Assembly: GCA_023055355.1 (NCBI GenBank)
Contig: JALJCS010000010.1
Location: 19,359,001 to 19,423,000, forward strand
Length of the DNA stretch: 64,000 bases
Direction of reading: 5' to 3'
Origin: Agelaius tricolor
Taxonomy: Eukaryota; Chordata; Aves; Passeriformes; Icteridae
Below, piece by piece: positions 25,950 to 64,000 of the stretch (positions are counted from its first letter, which is position 1; every line of letters starts with the position of its first letter). Below the pieces are notes generated by a model. It did no database searches, was not told where the DNA came from, and worked only from the letters and a program-made list of their open reading frames with translations. A program made the translations under genes and the position numbers.

Positions 25950-27350
25950 CGCTGGATAACCCCCGCTAAATAAAACCTGGCGGAGGCTCCCTGAAAAGCG
26001 CTCTGTCCGGGGTGACTGCCCGGCGGGCAGCAGTCCCGGCACGGCGGCGGCAGAGGGGACGCGGGCGGGGAACGCCGCGGTGCCTCGGGCCGCTCCCCCT
26101 GCCCTCTCGGGGGGCAGCGCAGCGGGACTGGCAGCGGCCGGGGGAGCAGGGGCGGCTTTTGCTGGCCGAGAGCGGGGAAGGAGGGTCGGGAGCACGCCAT
26201 GGGTTATTTAGGGTGCGGGAAGCCCCGGGCAGGGCGCCGGGACAGCCCCTCACGGCGCCGCGGAGGGGGCAGCTGGGGCCCGCCGGAGGCGGAGAGGTGC
26301 GGGCGCTGCGCGGGGGGACGCGTGCGGCGCCCCGGCCCCCGCTCCTGGGAAGAGGCGCTGGGGAAAGGCGCGCACCGCCCGCGCTGCTCCGAGGGGCGGT
26401 CCGGGGGCACTGCCCTCACGGCCCCTCTCCGGGTGGGGTCCCGGGGCAGGGCCCTGAGCCCGACGGCACCGCGGGGCGGGCCCCGCTCTCCGCAGCTGGC
26501 ACAGGCCGGCGGCCGCCCGGGCCCTCGAGGGCGGCGGAGGCGCTGGGAGCTCAGGGCCCCGCTCGGGGCCCGCACCTCGGCGGGGGTGGAGGGGACGGAA
26601 GGCAATTGGGGCTCTCAGGTGTCCCCCGTCAATACCGCGGCAGGACAGAATACCTCTGACGGCTCCACACCGCGCTTTACCCACCGCGGAACCGAGAGCA
26701 AGCCCGGCCTGTTACCCCAGCCCCTGCGGACCCGGTCCGCGCAGGTGCCGGGCCGGCGCCTGTCCTAAAGCCCACAGGTGGCTGTCTCTACAGGGGGCAG
26801 AGTCCCGGGAAGGTCGCCGAGGGAGAGGTGGCGCTGCAGGAGTGGGGGCTCCGCTCCCGCGCATAGGGCAAGCTGCTCCCCGAAAGGGGCCCCGCCTCGG
26901 GGGCACTGAGGGGCTCCGCCAGGGCAGCCCCCGCCCGGGGAAGGCGAGGGGAGGCTGCAGGCGGGCAGCGCGGCGTCCCTCGCCTCTGCTCCGACAGCGA
27001 TGGCACCCCCGCCCCGCGCCAGGCACCTCTCCCGCCTGCAAAATGCTGTCAGGGTTTTTAAGCGTCAAACACAGGGATAATTATAAACCTCTGAAAACCG
27101 ACGGGGTTTCATCTCCCTCTTTCACCCACTGCAAACCTCCACGCTTGGCCACGCGGTATAAGCGCTGTCCCCTACGCTCTTCCACCCCCCCAAAAAAGGA
27201 CAAACGCGGGGCAAGCGGAGCGGCTCCGTCAGGGAGAGCAGCGGCGGGACTCCCGCTCCAGAGCCCCGCGGTGGGCCCAGAGCGAAAGAGCCCCCCAGCC
27301 TCTTCCCCCTGGTCCCACCCGAGCCCCTACAAATCGGCGAAGTGCTTTTT
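25950..27350. promoter_or_regulatory. CpG island just downstream of the TBR1 3' end
   Basis: About 1.4 kb of very GC- and CpG-rich sequence is sharply bounded by AT-rich DNA on both sides. Overlapping open frames run through it on both strands, as expected from GC bias, and none resembles a known protein. It starts next to the predicted TBR1 polyadenylation site. Vertebrate CpG islands of this size are usually promoters, and SLC4A10 is the known next gene downstream of TBR1 in the same direction. A promoter of SLC4A10 or of a noncoding RNA is therefore an inference. Confidence 0.6.
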
Positions 27351-27355
27351 CCAAC

Positions 27356-28900
27356 ACGACGTTAACGTTTTGCCAGGTTTATTTTACTTGTTATACACAG
27401 ACGATACAAACGGGCAAAAACCGAAACATTTCTCAATGGAGCATGTACTGGTATAAATTATTCAGTTCCACAGACGTAACAGAACAAATATAAAAATCAC
27501 AACATTCGATTTACAGAAGAGTCAAAAATATACACACGTTTATGACCCTGAATTTCTATTAGGAAATTTCCCCGTCGAGTGTAATCTAGACTGAATATTT
27601 AGCCCGATGCATATTTCAGTTCGTAATTGGTTTGTTTTTTTTTTTCTTCCATATAAAAATGCGTTAATTGTATAGATTTGCTACTCAAAATTCGAAGACT
27701 TATTATTCTGCTTCGCCGGGGAGGGAGTCCTGGAGGGATATTACTTCTCCTTCAATAGTATAATAAGAGATTTACAAGGATGATCACTCTTTCGATGTGC
27801 ATTTGATTCCCCAGGAAGTCAGATCTCGGTTAGCTACTTTATGAAAAAGTCAATTCCAAAACTAAATGCAGTAAAATATACAACTCACAACTCATCTTCA
27901 CTGGACTACACTATGGTTACCAACAATTCAGTCGTCTATATCTTTTTTCTTTTTTTTTTCTTTTTTTTTTTTTTTTAGATTATTCATTACAAAGATTTAC
28001 AGCAATATAAAGAAAGACGGGGGAACTGCAAAGAAATTTGAAAATAGTTTGTTAGCATATTTGGCACCTGCAGGGACCAGTAATGGATTTGGCACTTGGG
28101 GGCAGGGGAAGGGGGATTCCACAAAAATAATAATATTGCTGATCTCGAGCTATTCCTTTCAAAGAAAAAATAAGAGGCGGTTAATTTTGTTTCCGGAAGG
28201 CGTTATGCCCCTTTAATCGACTTTCCTATGAGACGTATTTCTGTTCTTTTGAAGGGAAAGCTGAGCTATTCCTTAGCTGTGTTAGCCCAGGGCGCCACGT
28301 AATTATTTCATGCGAGGAATTGGAGAGAAAGTGAGAAACCCATTACCTGCTGCTACAGCTATGGACCACCGACATTTCCAGAGGCATTTAGGAAGAGTGT
28401 TTACCTGGGGAGGGGCACGAGGAAGAGGGAGCAAGGAGCGGGGAATGGGGTAAAGAAATTTAAACAGGATCTAAGTTCTGTGACTTAACAATGAAAACAA
28501 AACAAAAAAAAAATCCAAACAAATAAATAAACCGAACCAAAGAAAATTAATCTGTTACAATAAAATAAATACTATGTACAGGCATTTCACAGGCTGTTTT
28601 CCCCACTATTACTGTTTCCCCTAGAATCCATCCGTGGTAAAAGGAAGGAAGCGCTGTACGATTTGAGAGTCTAAGCATCCTACTGATCAGTGGGTTTCGG
28701 TGCGGCAGTGCCCCCCGCGCCCCCGGGGCGCCGCCGGACCGGGCCGGGCGGGGAGCGGGGCGGGGAGGCGGCGGCGGCCGCGGCTCAGCCTGCCTGCCTC
28801 CCTGCCGGGCCGGGGCACGGATGGGGCAGCTAGGGGCGGGGGTCAGTGCGCTAACGCGGAGGAGTTATTGTGCAAAAGGACGGCGGGCCGGCGGCCGCGC
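27356..28900 (-). other. TBR1: TBR1 3' UTR with predicted polyadenylation signal
   Basis: AT-rich sequence follows the TAG stop on the minus strand. The best canonical AATAAA on that strand is at 27378-27383, which would give a 3' UTR of about 1.5 kb. Base composition changes sharply to GC-rich just beyond it, so the transcript probably ends near 27355-27365. A long T/C tract on the plus strand at about 27952-27977 is an A/G-rich tract in the sense RNA. The exact end is inferred and has not been observed. Confidence 0.65.
27378..27383 (-). terminator. TBR1: Candidate TBR1 polyadenylation signal (AATAAA)
   Basis: A canonical AATAAA on the minus strand (TTTATT on plus) lies about 1.52 kb after the TBR1 stop, at the boundary between the AT-rich UTR-like DNA and the GC-rich island to its left. 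Confidence 0.55.
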
Positions 28901-35124
<6,224 letters not shown>

Positions 35125-35153
35125 TCATCTACCAAATGCTTCCCAAACGTTTG

Positions 35154-35159
<6 letters not shown>

Positions 35160-35200
<41 letters not shown>
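35160..35200. repeat. 41-nt T homopolymer (A41 on TBR1 sense strand)
   Basis: An uninterrupted run of 41 T on the plus strand lies 138 bp upstream of the TBR1 ATG. On the sense strand it is poly(A), within the probable 5' UTR or core promoter. Such a run is unstable and its length may be a sequencing or assembly estimate. Confidence 0.95.
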
Positions 35201-35222
35201 CCTCCCTTCCCAGGGAGAAGAG

Positions 35223-35364
35223 ATTGGCCAATTGACACTATGCAGCAATCAGGAAAGACTCACTTTTGATCTTGCTGCTTGTGGAGAGGATGAAACGGCT
35301 TCTGCCATTGGTTAACCGCTGACAGTAATTTAATTAGATAGACATTAATTAGGATAATCACCTG
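35223..35364 (-). promoter_or_regulatory. TBR1 proximal promoter region with CCAAT boxes and homeodomain-site cluster
   Basis: About 200-340 bp upstream of the TBR1 ATG there is a palindromic ATTGGCCAAT (35223-35232), which offers an NF-Y-type CCAAT box on both strands. A second CCAAT in TBR1 sense orientation is at 35307-35311, followed by GTTAAC (35311-35316). TAATTTAATTA (35326-35336) and ATTAATTAGG (35344-35353) are paired homeodomain-type sites, next to GATAATCA (35353-35360) and a CACCTG E-box (35359-35364). The density suggests a cis-regulatory module. No TATA box is clear. Confidence 0.5.
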
Positions 35365-35554
35365 GCTCCTGGTCGCGACGATCATGGCAAATTGAAGGAG
35401 ATGATTTTATTGTGAGATAGAAGGAAGGGAAAGGGGGAAGGGAATAGTGTGTTTGCTGTGAGAGCTCATTATTGTGTGACCTTTCTAGCTTTTTTTTTTT
35501 TTGCTTTTTTTTTGACTACGGCTGCAAAATAAATCCGAACCCTGCGATTCCCCA

Positions 35555-36350
35555 AATATTGCGCGCGTGCACCCCACCTTTGTGCGTCAGGGAGAAGAGC
35601 GGGTCCTGGGCGCTTTGGGGAGCGATGGCGAGGGGAGCGCGGGGCTCGGCGGCCGCTGCCCTCAGCTCACCCCCGCGGTTTGTCCCCAGCGGGGCGCAGT
35701 CCCTCTCCCCCAGCTCTTCTGAGCGATCCCCGGCGCATCGCCCCCACCCTTCCCACCCGTGCCTGTTTCGCGGGGGAAAATACACCCTCCGTCCCCGCTG
35801 ACAGTGGCCGCGTATCATCTCTTTTAACTTCTGAAATAATCATAAGCCCCGCAGCCGAAGTGCCCTAATGTATTTGCCGCGATGTTTACGGGTTCTTTAG
35901 TAAATAAATATTTTATCTGGGAGCCGTAATGCCTGAGATTATCAGCAAAACAGCGTGGAAGGCGTCCACCTCCCCATCCGTCTCCGGATTTCTTTCCTCT
36001 CGGTGCCTGCTTTCCCTCAGTGACTCAGTCCCGCGGGCAGCTCTCGGGAGGGGCAGATTTCTGGCAGCGCCCTTGCCAGGGGCCGCGGCCCGCCCCGGCC
36101 GCGGGGTCGATCGGAGCTGAGAAACCCAAACCTCGATGGTGCTGCGGCAGGAGCCGCCGGCACCCTCTGCCCAGGGGGGTCTCCGCGGCCCGGGCTGCGC
36201 TCCCAGGCGGGCGGGGGCTCCCGGTGACCGCAGGGACCGGCCGCGGGTCCCGCGGGTGCGCGGCCGAGCCCCTCGCTATTGAGAGCGGGACCCTCCAAGG
36301 TGCAAGGATGAGCCTGAAGAGTTCAGGGGGCCCGCTCGCCACCCCGCCTT
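35555..36350. promoter_or_regulatory. CpG-rich island upstream of TBR1
   Basis: A GC- and CpG-dense block lies 0.5-1.3 kb upstream of the TBR1 start, including GCGCGCG near 35560 and many CCGCGG-like words. It may mark a distal TBR1 promoter or a divergent transcript. Open frames here on both strands are composition artefacts with no recognisable protein. Confidence 0.6.
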
Positions 36351-39149
36351 GGCCAAGCACCAGTCTCAGTTTCTCTTCCTAGGGAAGCCTGCCCGAGAAT
36401 TTAAAAGCATGGGGTTTGTTTTTCGGCTTTTTTGTGCGTTTGGGGTTTGGGTTTTTTTGACCGGGCAGGAGCTCTCCTGTTCAATTTTTCTTAGTGTTGT
36501 CCCCGTAGTGGTTTGGACTTCAGGTATTTTACAGACCACATCTCTTCCCAGGTGACATCAGCAGCCAGCTTCAAATTTCACTGACAGGTAATGCAGCCTG
36601 AACCACCACATAATAAACCGAACCACAGCATAACTGCCTGAAGCCAGACTGAAACTTTGCAAACTCAAATCCAGAGAAGACTAGAACCAGGATGACTTGA
36701 CAGAATGTGTATTTCACTGCTTTCAAATCCCGTGGCCATTTATTTTTCTGTTTCTTAACCGTGAACTACTTTGGTTATTTGGTGTTTCATAGATGCCGAC
36801 ATACACGCACTCTCTGCAAGGAAATTATTCTAATAAGACAATTTATGAAGCAAAAAGCAAGCAGTTCACTGTTCTACTCGAGTGGTTCAGCACATGCAAC
36901 TTTCCATACACACCTTCTCTCAGTGTTAAGAAAACGGTTTCATTATTATCAGTTCTAACTAATGTTTCCAACACTTGTTTCACCAGTGCTCACCCTTCCC
37001 TTTCCCTGTTTGCAACAACAGAACATTAATGGACTTATACAGGCAGGAGATGGACCGAAATGCAGATAAACCCTCGGAAACGCTGCCCTGAATTGCAGAG
37101 CTACAGCCATATAGATGCAGAGCTGCAATGAATTCAGTGGTATACTGCCAATCACATGGAAGTGCTAATATATGCCAAAAATCTTCAGTGCACAACTCCT
37201 AAACTGGTATAATAGGGGGGATATGGCAGGTGGTGTTACAGAATCGTCATAGAATGGAGTGAGGTTTGCTAATACAATATGCCCGTCCTTCACGCTGACA
37301 GGTGACAAGGGGTCATGCTGCTAATGAAGGTCTGCTCCATTGCGGCTGGAGGCTCAGAAGGTGGCTGCTTGAAAATCTCTTTCTTCCTCCAACATCATAT
37401 ATGGGCTGCTGCTTTTCAGGTTACGGCATACACACAATTCTTCCAAATCCGCTGTGTAGCTCCTGAAGCACTGGACAAAAATAAGGAAGGATGCCCCAAA
37501 AACCTGCCTTTTTATTATTCATGTAACATCTTGGTAAATGGAAAATTGTGTCTCCAAGTTAAACTGAGGAGTGAATAGAAAGCAGGGTACCACAGCACAA
37601 GCTTATACTACGGGAGATCTGCGTCTCCAACAGACTCCCTTCAGCTACCCTCTGCAAGATGTACATTTGTCAAAATTAATTTAGAATATGTAAGACTCAC
37701 TGGTTTGTCTCCCTGCTTACACCAGCCTCTCACGCATGTATACACTGCAGCACTGCGCTAGCTCCTCTCCTGTTCTGCAGTGCCATGTTACCCACGACCT
37801 GCCAAACTCTGTCTCCCTCGTGGTGTTACACGTGTGTGTGGGAGTAGAGAGCGGCAGGGATGCAGAGCCCCCCTGGCAGACGAGCCCCAGGGCAGGTTCC
37901 TCGATCAGCTCCTGCCCCGTCTCACCCCAGGCGCGCAGCCGGCAATGCGAGGCCTGACTGCAGCCCTCCTCAACCACCCGCAGGTTTGCAGTGGCAATCT
38001 CCAGAAAGAACTTCCATTTAACTACACGCAGGCAAATGTGGTTTGGTATGTCTCCATTTTCCCAGTCTGATATTCCACTGCCTACTGTGGGGGCAGAGGG
38101 AAGGCCATAAGGAGGGCAGCTGCAAAAATCTGCATGTTTCCCTCTGAAGTAAGTGCACGCTAAATATACTTTGAGAGAGAGTTAGTCTAAAATAGTAAAT
38201 TAAAAGGCCTCAATAAGAAATTTCAAACAAAAGAAAAATCTTTGAATGGTAAAGTGTAAGTAAATATGGGCATAAGCCAGAAAATAAGACAATTTAAGTG
38301 TTATTTCCTTAGTATGCAAATAAGAAGTGAATTTTAAAAAAATTATCTTCAACAAGAGATAGTTTTGCAGATAGCCTGCCACTACTGTTGCTCTTTATTA
38401 AAAAAAGCCCCAAACCAACAGTAAAGAGAAAAAGAAAACTTCTGCCCAGACAAAATAATCAAATCAACATAAGCAACATCCAACACTTGAAAAAAAGAAC
38501 CCTAACGAAAAATTCCAATCAGTCCCTTCCCAAAACCCAGAGTCACTCTCCAAGCCCAGATATTTGGCTTTGCCTGCTTCAAACCAAGCAACCCACCTGC
38601 CTTCCTGCAAGTGTTTCCCTCTCCAGTCAGTAGAAATGGTTTAAAATGTCATATTCTAGTTGGGCCTCTTTCCTCATATTTATATATATGGACATCTCAT
38701 GTATGTTCTCTCACAGGAGGGTGGGTTCATGTAACCTAGAACAGCCTCTGTCACTTTAATGTTTATTCTCAGAATACTGCTATTTATGACACTGCTTGTG
38801 AGAGTTCTGTGATTCAGTTACCAGCAACTGAATTAATTCTCTTAAGGTCAGTTGTCTTGTGTAGATATTAGGGTTTGAATAATATTCAAAGGGAACTGAC
38901 AGAGGAATTTTCAGCATTTTTGGTTTTCTACATCCTCAGAATTCAGCACTATGATTTTTTTGTTTTAATCTCCATGAGAGTAACTGGCAATCAATGGGAG
39001 CCAAATTCCAGTAGAGAATTTTTGCTTTCCTAGCAATTAGTATCTCAGTAGTTTTACAGTGGGGGAAAACGAATGTTTACTAGCACTTTTTCTAGTTTGT
39101 CAATTCCTGTTGTCCTTTCTCAAAAAACACTGTCCAGAACTTAAGACAG
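36351..39149. other. PSMD14-TBR1 intergenic DNA
   Basis: About 2.8 kb lies between the upstream TBR1 CpG island and the predicted PSMD14 3' end. No gene was recognised. A slightly GC-rich section at about 37730-37990 has short open frames on both strands that resemble nothing known. Confidence 0.65.
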
Positions 39150-39164
39150 ATTTGTAAATGTATT

Positions 39165-39170
39165 TTTATT
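39165..39170 (-). terminator. PSMD14: Candidate PSMD14 polyadenylation signal (AATAAA)
   Basis: This is the nearest canonical hexamer on the sense strand after the stop codon. The distance gives a short 3' UTR of about 310 nt, plausible for a housekeeping gene. An alternative at 38762-38767 would give about 710 nt. Confidence 0.5.
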
Positions 39171-39208
39171 ATGTTGCAACAATCAAAATATATATGTATT
39201 ACTGATTT

Positions 39209-39224
39209 CCCCCCCCCCCCCCCC
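39209..39224. repeat. C16/G16 homopolymer
   Basis: Sixteen consecutive C on the plus strand give G16 in the PSMD14 sense RNA if the 39165 polyadenylation site or a later one is used. Homopolymers of this kind are prone to length error. Confidence 0.95.
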
Positions 39225-39477
39225 AAATATTAAATGAAAAGGTACTCAATTTTTTCCCCACACTGTGTTCTTGAATGCTTTGGAATCTGTGAGGACCTTG
39301 ACATAAAGAAACTGAAGCAAATGCACAATTAGAGACTGAGAGGTGTTATAGTGCTGCACTTACATTGCAAATGAAGTCAGATGTCTCCGTTTAATCAAAT
39401 AGAGCCTCAACAGTCTCTGTTTTGTATTAGAAACAATAAACAAATATACACAGAAAGTATCACCAACAGTAAATCAG

Positions 39478-63450
<23,973 letters not shown>

Positions 63451-64000
63451 CTATAAAAAGAATAAACAATTATTTTCATCATCATTGTTATTCTGCAGTT
63501 TCTGAATATTTTCTTTTGTTTTGCATATTGCAAAACTTGTAGAAAAATGCATATGTAATTGATTTAATGAGTTAGATGTAGTTGTTACAAACAAAACAAA
63601 AAATTGCACACCCAATCCCCAAACCCTTGTTTACAGCACTTTCTGTCACTAACATTATTTTGTAATAGGTCACCCAGCCATCATCCTGTCACCCCCCACC
63701 TCAAACAACACAGTCTAAAGAGCAATCTTACCAGAGCCAGTCAAATATAAAGCAGGCAAGTGTTACACTGGATACAAACCTGTTACAAGCCGTTCAGGCA
63801 AAGAGTCAGATAAGTTTCCATTAGTCAGCCTTGCTGCAATGCTAACCTTTGTCAGCTCTAAAATATGGCCAGTTCTCCAATTAACTATGTGTTTCTTACA
63901 GTGGTGTGAATGTAAATGCTGCTGGGCTAGCATGATTAACTGGCACCAACACAAACAGCAATTTCCCTTTGCTTCATCAGCTTTCAGCTAAAGAGGACTT

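Larger units (their letters stand above)
39150..39477 (-). other. PSMD14: PSMD14 3' UTR (predicted proximal end)
   Basis: The sequence after the TAA on the minus strand reaches a canonical AATAAA at 39165-39170 within about 310 nt, in the context AATAAAAATACATTT. A G16 run (C16 on plus at 39209-39224) lies inside this UTR. Further AATAAA signals occur downstream, for example at 38762-38767, so longer 3' ends are possible. Confidence 0.6.

Noticed and set aside
26012..27456. Several overlapping open frames of 118-215 codons on both strands in the CpG island
   Set aside because: All are Gly/Ala/Arg/Pro-rich with no recognisable domain, and several overlap in different frames, as expected in CpG-rich noncoding DNA.
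63451..64000. The PSMD14 start-codon exon (MDRLLRLGGG region)
   Set aside because: I read the minus strand to the window edge and found nothing matching it, so the gene is reported as partial.

Overview
The window is nuclear vertebrate DNA, most likely from a bird. The protein-coding exons are split by GT-AG introns and encode near-textbook vertebrate TBR1 and PSMD14. The only recognisable transposable elements are two CR1-type LINE 3' ends, which carry the 'ATTCTATGATTCTGTGA' tail typical of birds and other archosaurs. Species cannot be set from the sequence. There is no prokaryotic gene structure, no CRISPR array and no complete mobile element.

Layout, left to right. 1-25.9 kb is an AT-rich gene desert. 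It holds two CR1 fragments, a small GC-rich patch beside a strong inverted repeat (22.8-23.1 kb) and several short tandem repeats and palindromes. I find no coding exon there. By the known vertebrate gene order (PSMD14-TBR1-SLC4A10, all in one direction), this stretch lies on the SLC4A10 side and probably carries forebrain regulatory DNA, which is an inference. 25.95-27.35 kb is a strong CpG-rich island just beyond the TBR1 3' end. 27.36-35.02 kb is TBR1 on the minus strand: six coding exons, a predicted 677-aa protein, and a 3' UTR of about 1.5 kb. One of its introns begins with GC rather than GT. 35.1-36.35 kb is the TBR1 promoter region, with CCAAT boxes, a homeodomain-site cluster, an unusual 41-nt homopolymer and a CpG island. 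36.4-39.1 kb is intergenic. 39.2-64.0 kb is PSMD14 on the minus strand: nine coding exons giving residues 17-310. The first roughly 16 codons and the 5' UTR lie beyond the right edge.

The two genes are neighbours in the same direction with no obvious shared pathway. PSMD14 is the housekeeping JAMM deubiquitinase of the 26S proteasome lid. TBR1 is a T-box transcription factor of forebrain glutamatergic neurons. The 4.4 kb between the PSMD14 stop and the TBR1 start holds the TBR1 promoter. I did not find a previously undescribed biological system. The observations most worth checking are the GC-AG intron inside the TBR1 T-box, the inverted repeat at 22.83-23.10 kb, the CpG island just past the TBR1 polyadenylation site, and a perfect palindrome centred on a MEF2-like site at 7.18 kb.
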